A stretch of DNA of 64,000 nt from Lingula anatina (GCF_001039355.2 NW_019775839.1:1-64000); one strand, 5' to 3'; positions 27,727-41,400 are shown, counted from the first letter of the stretch. Program-made: numbers and translations. The notes: generated by a model from the sequence alone, not told the origin.

Positions 27727-30700
27727 ATGGAATATTATCAGTGTGGAATTGTATTGCGATATGTATTTTTTCTAGCTCTGACTTTCATGACTAAACATTG
27801 CGTCCACGCAGAGAGTGGTTATAGATTAGTAAATATCGCCAGCCCCAGAACTAACCCCGCAGCCTGTGGAAGGTCGACGGCGTCCTGGGTATGTGATCCA
27901 GGGAGAGTTATCAGCGAGGAGGAAGGTAAATAGCGCCACTTTTCACCCTAAAACACATTTTCGAACACTAGCTTAACCCCACCTAGTATGCCAACAAAAG
28001 CCGGGGCCCATTTCATATTACTTTAGGATGGTATTAACTGTAAACATTGTATTTGTTTAATCTTAAAAGGTAAAGACTTTCAACTAAAAATTTAAGGCTA
28101 AAAACGTATATTTACAAGTGGTCTACCCAATATACAAATTAGTCGAAATCTTAACTTTGTACGTTGAATACACAACCTAATAGGCAGAGTGCTTATTTGC
28201 GTTAATCCTATAATGTTGTACGCTTCGGTTGTTTTCACACTCAAAATAAGCATTATCAATTACCACCTGTAGCCGCATTTCGTTTTCTGCTGAGTTTTGC
28301 TATTTAACGACAGCTAAATACAACCGCCCTGCATACATCTAGTGTAGCGCCATTACCTTGAAAAATAAAAGAATTATTATGTTTTGTTTATGATTTTTTT
28401 CCAAGGAAAGGCAGAGTTGGCTTGACATAAAGCAATTTTGTAGTGTTCATTGTAGATAAAAGCATAATCTTATAGTTGAATAGTGAAAAATCAAGATACA
28501 CAAACTTAAGGGGATTAACTCGTATAAAGCAATCACGCTATGTTTAATTACCTAAATGTTCATTGTTAAGACATTCTTGGAAACAATCGGATACATTTGA
28601 GCATGCTGAATTTTTTCAAGGAGAAATTACTGTACATGTATTTTATATAGGAAAAAAAGGACATTTTATTGGAGACAGACTGTGTTTTGTTGCCATTATG
28701 AAATACCATTTCCCCGCATTAACTGATGTGAGAATGATCCTCAAGTATTTATTTGATAATGAGAGGTCCTCAGGTTTATCTTCATAACGCCCGTAAGGAA
28801 ATTAGTGTTGGCATTATCCATAGATCACCTCATTAAATCGACTCCTGTGACGGAACTCGTTTTCTTTTCTCTCGTATTTCCACTAATACTATCGAAGTAT
28901 TGAATCCCGCGTAAAATATTGTGATTTTCACATAATGAAGTATTGCGTCTGTGTTTTTATGCAGCCAGTGGCTTTCCGATCGACTGACACTGTAAAACAT
29001 TTGCAAATCTACATGTTTGAGCAGAACATTGACTTTGTAATGTCTATTCACATTTTAAAGAATGTGGATATGCCAGACTGCATGTGCTTGGTTTGTTTAA
29101 CTGTTTTATATTATCTACTGGTATATCTATTTGTGGTTGCCAAGAATGCTTTCTCATATTCAATTTATCTACCATTGAATTCACTGCAGCTGTGCGACTG
29201 AACCATCTGATTGACGACGTTCGTAAGCAGACCCCATGTGTGTGCCTGGACAAAAGTCGCTGTGACGCGAGCGCCCCTGGGATAGTAGTGGGTGTGTTAC
29301 TAGTGCCAAAAGTGAGCCCACCAGATGGGTAAGACTACAAATTAGACTTCCTTTTGATGTCTATATAATCTCTGATTTGTTGGAATCTTTCTAATTCGAT
29401 TACTAAAGGTACACGTACACCCAAAATTACCGTATAATTTTTATTATTAGACAAAGTATAAGGGTGATTCGTACAGATTACCCTGCAAATATAGAAGAGC
29501 AGAAATCAAAGGTACTTCCTGTATTAATTCGTAAACTGCACAGCGTGAATCTTGACTCACGTAACCAGTTTTATGCTGTTGAACATGGTCTCCTGGCCTT
29601 GTGCCTGCAGTGAGTGAGTGCAGTGCAGTACAAGCACATGCATTTTGAAACATACTGTAAAATTTTAAGTGACAATGTGGAGTGTTTGTGTTTGTGTGTG
29701 GAAAAGAAAAAAATTGTGTCTATACATGAAGAAACAAACTTCAACGAAACTTGATTATAATATAATATAATATAATATAATATAATATAATATAATATAA
29801 TATCTCTCCATTGATCTCTACAGATCCAGCGTGGGACAGGAGATGAACAGATGGGCGAAGGAACTTGCAACTAGTCGCTGGAGTTTTGGAGCCTGTAGTG
29901 ACGATATAGTCATTGTATTCTCACGAGACGATAGCAGACAAGTACGTTACTCACTAGACCTGTAGAGATTAAGTAAGGGTGGGAGATTAGGCTTTTATAC
30001 GTGTGGCTTTGTATTGTAAATAGTAAAACGAACATGGGTGTTATGACTTTATTCAGTGTTACCATAGCTGATTTTGCCTAAAGTCAATAATGAAAAAAAA
30101 TCGTAAAAGATTCCTTGGACAAAATATAATACATTTTATTTTTTAGAAAAAATTGGCTTTTTGTTTTACTTGTCTTCATCAAAAATATATTTCAAAGGAA
30201 ATCAATTATTCTTGTCTATTTATTTAAAGCTTGCGGTTTATGCAAACGGCCGGGTGGCGAGCAGGGTCGGTGGCCAACCTTGTCTTATAAGCATTCTTCA
30301 GGGCGTTCAACCATATATGTCCGCAGCAAAATATGCGGAGGGAATGAATTATGCCGTGTCCAGTTTTAAGTAAGTATATGTCGAAGCATACATGTACTTT
30401 AGTAGGTTGGCTTTGGATTGTTCTTGAAAACTGTGACTTGTAGGCCTACAATACTTACTGGTACATAAATAGCATGCAACACGTACCGTACTTCCGCCTA
30501 ATATTGGCTACCCCAAGTGTAATAGTGAACGACTATCGAATCCGACAGGAATTCAAAAGGGGCAAAATGTTGCACATAGCTTCTTTTAAATATGGACCAC
30601 ATAAGATGCTAAATGTAGACTATTTACACAATAAAGCAATCAATGATCGAACATCTTTCGAAAGTGTTTTACAAAGTGAGACCTGTACAATAAAGTATTT

Positions 30701-31011
30701 AGGTGAAATCACTAAAATTTTATTTTCGCTTCACTTTTCACAGGAAAGTCATACTCGAAGGTGTCTGTCCAAATCCGGCCAATTCTCCGGGGCATAAGTA
30801 CCCCCCTGCTGGGTCCGGTGACAGTGGTAGTAGCAGCAGCAGTAGCAGCAGCAGTAGCAGTAGCAGTAGTAGTTCCAATGGGGGTACCAGTAACAGCAGT
30901 GGTAGCGGTAGCCAAGGGAAAAGCACAAACATGGGGCACAGCGCCGGAAATGTCAGGGCAGGATCTTTGCTGTTCTCTCTTCTAAGCATAACATTAATGC
31001 TGGTATCGTAA
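27727..31011 (+). CDS. MOLO1/TPM-family protein A, probably GPI-anchored
   Basis: Exons: 27727-27925, 29190-29328, 29824-29941, 30230-30369, 30744-31011; phases 1, 2, 0, 2; 287 aa. A signal peptide (about 1-28, ending VHA) is followed by the family domain: a CGR...WVCDP motif, then TPCVC and a third Cys in exon 2, GS-S...W..ELA...W.FG.C in exon 3, and VYANG in exon 4, with eight conserved Cys in all. Exon 5 holds GVC, then about 16 Ser codons (AGC/AGT repeat, about 30823-30872) and a Ser/Gly/Asn stalk. It ends in a hydrophobic segment with no cytoplasmic tail, as in GPI-anchor signals. I assign it to the MOLO1 (modulator of levamisole receptor) TPM-domain family by domain pattern. In nematodes that protein is an accessory subunit of acetylcholine receptors; function here is not known. 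An upstream in-frame ATG (27553) is less likely. The nearest AATAAA is far off, at about 32125. Confidence 0.8.
29757..29803. repeat. (TATAA)n microsatellite
   Basis: About nine tandem copies of the pentamer TATAA lie in intron 2 of MOLO1-like gene A, ending about 20 bp before the exon 3 acceptor. Length variation could change the polypyrimidine spacing. Confidence 0.9.
30823..30872 (+). repeat. AGC/AGT trinucleotide repeat coding poly-Ser
   Basis: An imperfect AGY microsatellite inside exon 5 of gene A encodes about 16 consecutive serines in the stalk between the folded domain and the hydrophobic C-terminus. The same run gives long artefactual Leu/Ala/Val frames on other frames and strands. 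Confidence 0.9.
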
Positions 31012-31275
31012 CATTGACTGACAAACATCCTCTTACTTTTAAGAATATGTATTAACTGTGGATGGACCAGTCTAATTTCTGTAGAATTCTACGTTTCTGA
31101 CCAATCCTCATACCCGGTGAATCTAAGACTCGAATGAGGGTAATATGTTTTGTATGCTTTTGAACAACTAACTTAAGATAGCAGTTTTTATACTCTTAAT
31201 CGTGATTTATTCGCAGAGAAACACGTATAGAAAAGAAAGCTGGCAACCGGACATAATTTTCGTCAATGGTGAACA

Positions 31276-31276
<1 letters not shown>

Positions 31277-31320
<44 letters not shown>
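31277..31320. repeat. (ATT)n microsatellite
   Basis: Roughly fifteen tandem ATT units downstream of gene A. It gives a spurious poly-Leu reading frame. Confidence 0.9.
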
Positions 31321-31322
<2 letters not shown>

Positions 31323-32209
31323 TGAGATTGAGAACTATTGTGAGAAAAAAAGACTACACTCTAAAATATGGCAGTGCACTTCCACGTCTGTAAGCAGTGC
31401 TTTTGAGAACGTTTGGGGTTTATGAACCTTGCTGACATGTATGTCTTTAATTAATGATTTTCTTAAATATTCATTTAATACATGTACGGGATGAATATAG
31501 AAAATTACATGTATACTCGCCGTTCAAAATATTTATTATGATTTTAAGTCTTTACGTTGTATTTTATCAAATGTGAACGTTATCTGGTATCGTTCTGTGT
31601 TGACTCATAATGAGTCGAGCTATTTTCTGTAGTGTGAACTGTAGAGACTTCAACACCAAGAGCGTGACCTTTTACGACTTCCGCGCCCAGTTTCTTGATG
31701 CCATCTTTTACCAAAGAACACATTATTTATGTGACGTATTAGTTAACACGTCGCCTTTGATCTTTGTCGCATCGTCAATCCTATGTATTATAATTAGTTT
31801 AAATATATCACTGAATCGCCACCATTCATCTTAAACTGGACCCGCCTTTGCTAATACTTATATCTTAATATAACATTTTGTTTCTTATTTTGAATTCTAA
31901 AAATACATTTTATATTGGTCTCCTTTTTATATTGATGATAAAAACCTTTTAGACACGTTCACTTGTAGCAAGTTAGAATAAGAAACAAAGATGTAGGATA
32001 ACCGAAAATTTACCTGTATTTTCTTGTTACATTTTTTAAAAATGAGACACGATGATAACTAAGAAAATCTCGCGAGACGTTTTTCAAATGTTAACTTTGA
32101 CTGACACTGCTTCGCAAATATTTGAATAAATGAATAAACTATTGCACTATTAACTTTACATTACATGTTGTGTACTTGGCGATGTAGCTGTCGTAAACTG
32201 TATCCTTGG

Positions 32210-32378
32210 CAGGCCCGTAGCCAGCAATTTCAAAAGGGGGGTTCTTTTTCTGAAAAAGTGGACCTTTTCCCATATAAACTTCATGTACCTAGATCAAATT
32301 TTACCCAGAGTGAACCTTTTCCCAGCAAAAGGGGCGGTTCTTTCGAACCCCCCGAACCCCCCCCTGGCTACGGGCCTG
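32210..32378. mobile_element. 169-bp MITE with 5-bp target duplication (copy 2, inverted)
   Basis: It has the same CAGGCCCGTAGCCAG terminal repeats as 24681-24847, and its body reads as the reverse complement of that copy. The flanks are CTTGG on both sides, an independent 5-bp target-site duplication. It lies between MOLO1-like genes A and B. Confidence 0.88.
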
Positions 32379-32756
32379 CTTGGGGAACTTCAAAAATTGA
32401 GAATAACCAACTGTGTTGCTGGTGTGAAACGCCACATGAGTCATGGTGGTTCTATACATAGAAACTAAATACGCAAAAATAGGCCATGATTCACTATACG
32501 CAAGGAAATCTTGTTTTGGACAAAAGGATATATATGTATATCTCTAGCCAAAGAGAGGCTTAAAAAAAGGCAAAGGTTCCGTCTAAACTATGGATATAAA
32601 TAGAACAAATTAGCTTATGTTCATTGATCACATGATAAGGGAATGGCTCGGCATTTCAACCTGATGCCTCATTTGTTTATACCAAGCTTCCAGAAAAACA
32701 AAACTACGTACTTGAGAAGTGTATGACTTTGTCATCAGTCCGCAACCTGAAGTGAT

Positions 32757-35421
32757 ATGGAAAGGTCTAAGTTCAGATACATGTACACGTCTTGGTTGGT
32801 TTTTCTGACACTGGTTTTAACAGTGTCTACGTCACATTTGCCAAAACCTAGGTATCATAAACAGCTTTACGAGCTAACAGATATAGCAAATCCCAGGACA
32901 AACTTCGCGGAGTGTGGCCGTATATCCCCATCATGGGTTTGCGATCCAGCCGGCATCTTGGAAGAATCTGAAGGTTGGTACTGAGAGTCCATCAAAATAG
33001 TAGTGCTTTTCTGTAGCGGGACCAGGTGTAGTCCTTTAACATTTCTTTCTGCTTAATTCAGTGATAAACGCGAGTGTTTTCCTTTTTTTACATATGACGA
33101 GTGCTATTATATTTAGTTCGTAGACTGGACTATTTACATTTTAATAGTACTTTAAAACGAAATGAAGTACAAAACACACGAAATAGAACAAAGAGAAAAC
33201 ATGAAAAGCACTCAAACCTGATGTGGAGTAGACCTTGTACATTTGTAGATGTTGATCCTATTAATACCTAGTGAACATTTTACTGTTTTTTTTTTTAATA
33301 TCAGCCTTCCGAATTGACAACGAAATTACGAAAACTATCGAAGACACCAAATGTCCGTGTAGTCAACAATGCCCCTTGGATTCAAATGGCTATATCATCT
33401 CTGTTGTTTTACTTCCAAAAATCAAAGTATCTCCCGGGTAAGTATGGATATCTTTATCTTCCTTGTTATCAACTCAAGTACACTCTCTTTACTTATCGAC
33501 TTTAGTACTCATAGCCTTAGTATAAAAAGCTGTATTTTCTGAGAGCAGATGGTATTACATATTTAATGGACTGTATACACACACACTGAACACGTCAGAA
33601 AAGGAGTACCCAGGACGGTGACTGAATATGTACCACACGTGATCTATCACAACTTCTCGATGGCGGTTGTAAAATGACACTGCCAACATCAAATCATACC
33701 GCCATCCAGGGGCGGATCCAGGATTCTTTGAAGGGGGGGGGGGGTCCGCGGATGAAGGGCCCCGAAAAATTTTGGTATTTTAGAGGCCGAGGGTGACATT
33801 TAGTACGGTTTAGAACTATGATTCAGCTAGTCAAAATTTTAATATCAAGAGGGAACCAAAAATCGAAGGGGGGGGGGGGGGTCAGGACCCCCCCTGACCC
33901 CCCCTCTAAATCCGCCACTGCCGCCATCAATTAACATTGCCAACTTTCAGTACATCTGCTTTACAAAGCTTTAATAAACGCATTCCACAAAAGTTAAAAT
34001 TGTATGATTTGAACGAAAAATACATCAGTTATAGGAAATTGATGCCTTTTACGAGTCATATCCCAGATGTTTCATGATTACAGCTACAACGTGTCTACGG
34101 AGCTCAAAAGATGGGGTCAGGAACTTTCGACCAGACTTTGGAAGTTTGGCACCTGTGGTAATGATTTAATTATTCTGATCTCTTTGGGAGATGCAGCACA
34201 AGTAAGTCAAGGCTCTGAAAATTCTGTTAAATACTTTGGCAATCCAGCTTCAGTTCTATTAATTTTAACCAAGGAAGAGTCTCTTTCGAAAATTTTGAAA
34301 GAGGGTTTCTTCTTTTTTCTCAAAAGAAAATGATTATTAAATCTAATGAAAAATAATTCCCACCAAAACTACATTTGAACTGCACGGAACAAAAATATTT
34401 CTGTTCTGCATGTGCATTTGTTAACAGTATCAAACCTGGTCTGATTATTCTGATTACTAGTGTTCGATGCACTGTAATCGCCGTGAGTTTTATTGTCTCG
34501 CATTTCGCATAATAATGATACATACATAAAATTGTAGCAAAATGTCTCATAAAACCACTTTTTTCTGCAGGTAACTGTATATGCAAACTCTTCAGTATTA
34601 ACAAAGGTCAGTGAGGCAAGTTGCCAGCGAGATTTTCTTGCCAACTGCCGTTTATATTTGCATGCCGGGAGATATGGCGAAGCTATTAGGCAAACTGTGG
34701 CAGGTATCCGGTAGGTCACAACATTTGTGAGAAAGACGATGGTGAATTTATAACCATTACTTTCCCACACTTTTTACCAAAGATAAAGATAAAGATCATA
34801 TCTGTTCGACTTTGAATAAATCTGAGACATTTTAGAAAAAAAATTCACCATAGGTGGATAAATGGAGCACAGGGACCCACGCCAATTATGCCAAAATTAA
34901 AATGGCAAATATAGTCCACGACCCTTACAAAATGGAGAAAAACTCATTTTAGACCCACGTTTTTATATTCTGTATGCTGACATATCATTTTATATCTGGA
35001 TCGAACACAGACTTGAGACTTGTTAAAGTACAAGGTGATCGATGAGCACTTGTCAACATTATTCTTTATCTAATTTTTTTCTAGAAATATTTTTCTTGGC
35101 AAACCTTGCCAATTTCCACCAGTTAGTGAATACTTCGAAAAAGTGAGCAACGACCATGAAGTACAGGATGGCATTGAGAGTATACGTCATACTCAGAGAG
35201 ACAGAGGCAAGACCATTGGATTACGACTTCGACGTGATTATGACAATAATAGATATATACATTACCAAGAGGAAGAAGACCAAGCTGCCATGGGTGTCAC
35301 CATAAACGGTACCCACTACGCTTGGTGGATCGTCCTTTTAATTGTACTGGGAATAATTGCCGTTATTATTGGCCTAGCCATTGCGTTGTGTTGTTGTTGT
35401 TGCGGTGCACTGTGCTGCTAA
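32757..35421 (+). CDS. MOLO1/TPM-family protein B, single-pass with Cys-rich tail
   Basis: Exons: 32757-32973, 33305-33437, 34084-34201, 34571-34710, 35085-35421; phases 1, 2, 0, 2; 314 aa. The signal peptide is about 1-26. The ectodomain carries IANPRTNFAECGR...SWVCDPAGIL, CPCSQQC in exon 2, YNVSTELKRWGQEL...WKFGTCGND in exon 3, and VYANSS in exon 4 with two Cys. A charged linker (about 215-270) leads to AWW and a transmembrane helix (about 283-304). The tail is only CCCCCGALCC, a likely palmitoylation cluster. Exons 3 and 4 have exactly the lengths seen in genes A and D (118 and 140 nt). A polyadenylation hexamer lies at 36058-36063. The family call rests on the shared Cys framework and exon plan; a receptor-accessory role is inferred from nematode MOLO-1. 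Confidence 0.82.
33707..33920. mobile_element. hAT-type MITE with 8-bp target duplication
   Basis: It begins CAGGGGCGGATCCAGG and ends TCCGCCACTG, which are inverted terminal repeats. CCGCCATC directly flanks both sides, an 8-bp target-site duplication typical of hAT transposition. The body contains two long G runs and has no coding capacity. It lies in intron 2 of MOLO1-like gene B. Confidence 0.85.
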
Positions 35422-38167
35422 TATCGGCTACTACTAGGACATTTCCGGACTAAGACCTCGTTTTAAGTAGTATGTGTACATATAGGCCTACTGAAGTCCA
35501 TTGGAACGAAAAGAGATTTCCTATATCCTTAATATCCAACATCCACTACCGACAGTTTTCTTTATGTGACTAATTAAACTCACTCAGTCCAGTGGTGTGC
35601 GACTACACCAAAACTATGACAACAACAACATTATCCATTAAGCATGATTCATAAAACACTACAATGAGCATTAAACAACACAGCCAAAATTGTAATTAAC
35701 ATATAATTAACATATCCATTGCAGAGACATTATTCCCGATGATCTGGAAGTTTGTATTATTGGACCAACACAATTTACCATTACGTAAACGGTGGTCAAA
35801 GCTGCAAAAAGCTCAAGATATTGATTATTTTTTAATACTGTTGTGCAGTATGTACAAATTAAGTATGAAAACGAAGATACACAATACATTTTTATAGAAG
35901 CTCTTGCCTGCCCATTATTTACATATAGGCCTACTGTATCATCATTTTGGTTTTTCTGACATTGAGCTTAAAGTAAGCTGTACTAGAAACAGTCTCACCG
36001 TTTTCAGGTAAACATGTCCAAATATCCAGGACACTTGATATTGCTGGTATTTTACCAAATAAACAAATAAATATATTATTGAAATAAATTATATTGCAAA
36101 AAAATAAACAAGTAAATAATAATAATAAAATCGTTATAAGGCAATATGTTTGTATAAATCAGAAGATGCAGATTTTCCATACTGTATTACAGTAGGACTG
36201 CCAACACCGGTTCTGTTGTTTAGTGGTAACGGTGCTGACTCCTGTTCTGTCCATCCTGCCAGCTCACTAGTATACACTTAATTCCTGTTCACACTGCTTA
36301 CCATAGGAAGAAATCTGCAACATAGATGTACTTACAAACCAACCTATGCCTGTACTGTATATTAAATTGCAAGATCTTGATAACAGGTCAGTATCTCATT
36401 CGCTGTTCTGCCTATTATCAAAGATGCATTTTGTTTTCACGCGGGAATATTTAAGTAATAAGTAGACCCTGGTAGGGATACCAATACACTGGCGCAATGC
36501 AGGCAAGACAAAATCACAATTTTGTAAAATGTGGAATAAAAGCTTATCCTAGAACTTACTGTGAGCTGATATGATGGTAAGAGCACGTTTGGGGCTGGCT
36601 TTGTATGGGTAGATGAAGGTCGGCCAAAATATCGATTTTAATCTTTTGCGTTTTAAGTGTCGCTGGTAATGCAATTATTGAGAGATCTGCCCGCTCAAAG
36701 GAACAACGAAGGTTAGAGCAGGCGGCCCTTTATTGTTGTTGGATGCCATAGAGGTGGAGAGCAGCTGTCCCTTTCGGAGATGTCTATATGTCTTTAAGCT
36801 GTCTTATCAAATGAATTGCTTTTTGTCTAGGTTAACAAATCCACCTTTATCTGTCTCTTGCTCCCAGAAGAACGCTTCCAAGTTATCTGAATATGATATT
36901 TTCAGATTTAATAACCGGTATGAACCATATTGATTGCATTTTTGATAATTGCCATAATTAAGTGAAATGGCACTGAAAAGGAAACTCGGTAAGAAAGCAA
37001 TAATATCAGTATCAGTCGTCTAGCTACAAAATGTTTCCTAAAGATTGAACATTCTTTTTAATGATTTTTAGTGATAATGATGATTATTAAAAATCAAAAG
37101 TACCAAATACGATTGACACGTTGATAAAATTGGTTAGAAAAATTGATTGGTGAGTTTTGCAAATTGGTGTTGTTAGAATGAAACTGACATGGGACTGTTC
37201 TTGGGGACAGATTAATGACAAATCCAGGGCGTTCTGTGTCCGGTCAAACATTAAGAAGAATTGATAAACCTTTTCTTGAACGCTAAACTGCACACGTCAG
37301 CAATCAAATCTTGAGTCTTAGTGATGCGTTTCTGAATTAAGAGTCATCCCTCTAAATTATTCTTTATACGGCAATCATGTAGGGTTGGATATCGAGAAAT
37401 ATGGCAATATTCACTCTTCTCATAAAGTCGTCGGTATACAATATCTCATCAAACGCTGAGCGTCAAGATGAAGAATGAAACGCCAGAATTGCTTGTAATT
37501 TTTTCTCAGCCAGCAACGAATAATGCGCGAATGATACATATTAACAATGCTTAACTCTCTTTCCTCCCTATTTTTTTTGTGATGTTGACGGTGGGAAAGT
37601 CTTGTTATCCAGTATCAAAAATACAAATGTTGAGGCAGAAAAAAATTTCCGCTTTCTTCATACCTCGGAATCGCTGTATATTCACTGTCCATTAGTTGTT
37701 TCATTGTGCAGTAACACATATTGCGACCGTACAATTGGTGCCTTTCTATTAGAAATGAAAGAAATGTTTTTACTGAAGCTCTCTTGTAGGTGCACAATTC
37801 TGTGCCTTATTTATTTCTTTCATCTCAGGATGAAAATAATTTTTGTGTCAGATTTGATTGTGTATCTGAAACGAAGATGCATACAGCGATAAATGAAAGC
37901 CTTTGGTTAGAATATACATGATTTAAGAGTTGTTATTATAAAGGGGCATAAAGTGGAAAGTCAAACGGATATATCATGAATTAAATCAACACTTAAAGAC
38001 AAATAGCCTGCCAGCCTCACCACAAACAAACGCATATGAAATGACAAACCGTGAATGATTTTGGTTTTAAACGTCACATACATACATACATACATACATA
38101 TATATTCAAATGCCTGGAAAGATATTTAAAATATTAAAATATTTAATTGGGTGCTGGTAACCCCCCC

Positions 38168-38169
<2 letters not shown>

Positions 38170-38209
<40 letters not shown>
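38170..38209. repeat. (CA)n microsatellite
   Basis: About twenty CA dinucleotides preceded by a short C run, in the intergenic DNA between genes B and C. Confidence 0.92.
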
Positions 38210-38211
<2 letters not shown>

Positions 38212-38404
38212 GAAAGAAAAACGCTACACGCTCTCTCCTCTTGTTATTTAAGTCCAGCCAATACCAAGTTTGTCAAATCCGCTTGCATCGATTTCCCTAG
38301 CAATTTTTTTCGTCAATCACTTGACATGAATTACGACAGGAGCAGATTTATCTGTGTACGCTCTCCACACTGCTCCTAAGAAGAATCAATCAGTTGAAGC
38401 ACAT

Positions 38405-38470
38405 GTTGGAGTTAAACAGCTAAACCATGTAATTGATAGTGTGAACTTCACTTAGATCTCCTCCCGGTGT
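38405..38470. repeat. Dispersed repeat unit (second copy at 39787-39852)
   Basis: The segment containing TTAAACAGCTAAACCATGT and CTTAGATCTCCTCCCGG recurs about 1.4 kb downstream with scattered substitutions (TTAAACCTTGTTACTGATA, CTTAGAGCTCCCCCCGG). The copies are in direct orientation. The element type is unknown. Confidence 0.55.
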
Positions 38471-41400
38471 GCTCAACACCTTGAAATGTCAATTACATTG
38501 AAGCTATCCTCTTTCTTACAACATTCAGCCTAGCACGACCACCAAACCGCTTTGGGGCGAATTCAAATTTCACAAGAGTGACCATTTTTTAGGTGTTTAC
38601 ACTTATTTTCTTAGCTGACAAACCATGATATGTTTATGCATTAATTCTTGGCCCAGATGTGTTTATGACATATATTCTGGAAAGGTAACATTCCCGCCCC
38701 TTTTACTACCCTTCTTACTAAAAATACACAGATTAAAATTATTAAAAAGAGGGGTTCGCAGAGGGCTTTCAAATAAATCGATCCCTCTTTTGGTAAGTTT
38801 ATTAAAATTTGCAATGGAAAAAGCCTTAATTGTTTAATAAAAGTTAAGGAAGTATTTAGAAAAAGATGAGTTGTGGATCCATTTGAAAAATTACCACGTT
38901 TACAAACAACTTTCATGGATTACCGGTATCACACAGAAAACAACGGGCGAATTCGGCTTACTCATTCATCTTATCAGGAAAAATTATTACAGTAAATCAG
39001 TGAATGCTGGTAGTCTGGAAGAGTTTACATCAGATACATATATCCCGTTTGGGCAAAGTTATCATGAACATAAACAAGTGGGGGAAATGCTGGTTAGTAA
39101 AGCCTGGTATATAAGCAGCAATTTGATTACCGTGTTCACCCTCATGGCCATACGCGGGTTATCGGGCTTCTGTTGGATGGCTCAGCTCCATTACGACTAA
39201 AATTTGCTACGGGCATTTCTCCTTTGAGTAAATTGTTTGAAATATTCAACAATGTTCTGGTATGGCTGGGTAATACATATATTTGCTGGAATTTAATTCA
39301 ACACACTGTTGAAAGAAAAAAAGGCAAATGCTATAGAAAATTCTTAACAGGTAAAAAGCAACCAAAAAGAAGCAGAAACATTCATATACCTGCAAACAAC
39401 TAGGAGAAGCACAGATTGTATTTCAAAACGCTTATTATCTTATTATGCTTTCAAGCTCCGAACAGCAGGCCTATTGGGAATGGAATCCGCGGGCTGATCT
39501 CTTGTCTCGACTTTATATCTAACAATCCCGGGAAATAACCAGAAATATGGACAATCTGCCAACAATATAGAGATCAATTTGTAGGGCAGCTTTCTGATAC
39601 GATCTAATTGGAAGTGTCTTCCAAACTATAAAAACGATCGAATCAGCGTGGTGTACAGATAGGCACGGAAGGGAGGGGGTACAAATTGCCCAATACCCTT
39701 TCACTTTCAATGTTCATAGACCATCGACACTACAGCCGCCCGATTCCAATGAACATGAATGAACAACCAATCAATAAAACACATCTTTAAGTGTAACAGT
39801 TAAACCTTGTTACTGATACAGTGAACTGAACTTAGAGCTCCCCCCGGCGTGTTAATACAAGTATATCCAAGTATATGCTTTTTCATTAAGATGAGATAAA
39901 TAAAAATAAAGGAAACAGTCAGTGTATGTGCACTAGATATAAATTACCGGTTGTGTTTTGTACTGTAGTGTAGAGTGTGTATGGAAGCAGGATGTGAAAT
40001 GATAAAGTGTAAAAGACGTAGAGGGCATTGGTTTGGCTTATATATATGTACAGTGTATTGGCAGCAGACTGTGAACATTCTCCTCACGATTTCTTCATTC
40101 GATTATGCTCATGTTCTCAGATCTACATGTAGCCATACTACAGTAAAACGGACCTTACTATTCAATATATACAACACGAACTATCTACATGCATATGTGC
40201 TGAAAATCGACAAATATTTCTCTTATTTCATTTCATTTTACTGTTGAACAAATTTATCGCTCCCCAATGAGGAATTTGTCTATGTATGATAAACGTACCA
40301 CGTCGCTCAGGAAAAGCATCAAATCAGTAATCAGATATCAATATCCACTATCATTGGGATAGAAATTCCATCATTATTCTCTGTGGAGATTATTTACTTC
40401 TTTTGAAAGAGTTGGCTTTGAATCATTCAATCATTCAATATAATTATTTTGAAAGGGAACTCTACAGGACACAGTGTGATAAGTGCATTACGTAGAAGAG
40501 ATTCCGATAAATATATATATTTTTTTATTTTGGCGGGAACAACAGCGACGTTTGAGGTTCACCGCGACGTTTAGACGGGACTGTTAAAGGCTCCAGAATC
40601 TTCCTTTTTTATGACAACATGTATGTATGTGATTCTTGTATCAGCCACATCACCATGGTCTCATGCTAGTAATTACTTTTTCGCCGAATGGCTATATGCT
40701 TTAAATTCTCTTATCTAACTGGAATACAGTGATGCGTAATATCCTTAACTGCTTGGCAATGTGGAAAGGACGAAAGCCTACAAGTGTTCTCTTTCATCTC
40801 GGCGTTGCGGAAATGTTTATCCACGAGTTTTCAAAGAGGTATTAGACATTTATCTGAACTGGCATACCCATTTGCATCTCCAGCTGCACCGCCTCTTGGG
40901 GAAACGACATGCTAAAAAACTCAAATCCTCGATGTAGACTTAAATAAGTTAGTTTTTACTTAAGTTAGTCACAGGTTATAATTTAGTCAATGCCTCATGT
41001 ACTTTGCCCTCCTATGACCATATGCTAAAGCCATATGCCTGCTTGTCCTATCCGTAAACATCTCTAGTCGGCAAGCAAAAAACCATCATTGGTTGCTCTT
41101 GTAAAATACAGAGTTACTTTCAGTGTAGCATCTTCTTGGTTATAACATAATATGGGTATACAAAACGTTCCAAGGATATGCTGTCAAGCCGAAACACGTT
41201 CATTATTAAATATTTGTAGGGCATATAGGCTGCTGAAAGGCTTAGGTTTAGATATTCAGTCAAGCTTAGCGCAGTCACTGTGATTGGTCCTAAACGAGGG
41301 ATTGGCGTGATAAAACAGATTGGGTTGATACAGTGGTTATATCCTGGTCTATAAAGACCGAGTTTTTAACAAAGAAGGAATGTTCTTTCGAATTCATTGG

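Larger units (their letters stand above)
31012..32756. other. Spacer between MOLO1-like genes A and B
   Basis: Contains an (ATT)n microsatellite at 31277-31320, two adjacent AATAAA hexamers at 32125-32138 that may end gene A, and MITE copy 2 at 32210-32378. No coding signal. Confidence 0.55.

Noticed and set aside
30712-31028. Long antisense Leu/Ala/Thr-rich frames in gene A exon 5
   Set aside because: They are products of the AGC/AGT repeat read in other frames.
38405-38470. Possible relic of MOLO1-like exon 2
   Set aside because: Weak QLNHVID similarity only, no CxC, no splice sites, and the second copy lacks the pattern; better treated as a dispersed repeat.
38871-39403. Two plus-strand open frames of 109 and 76 codons
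   Set aside because: No motif, no splice signals, no resemblance to the neighbouring family; left unannotated.
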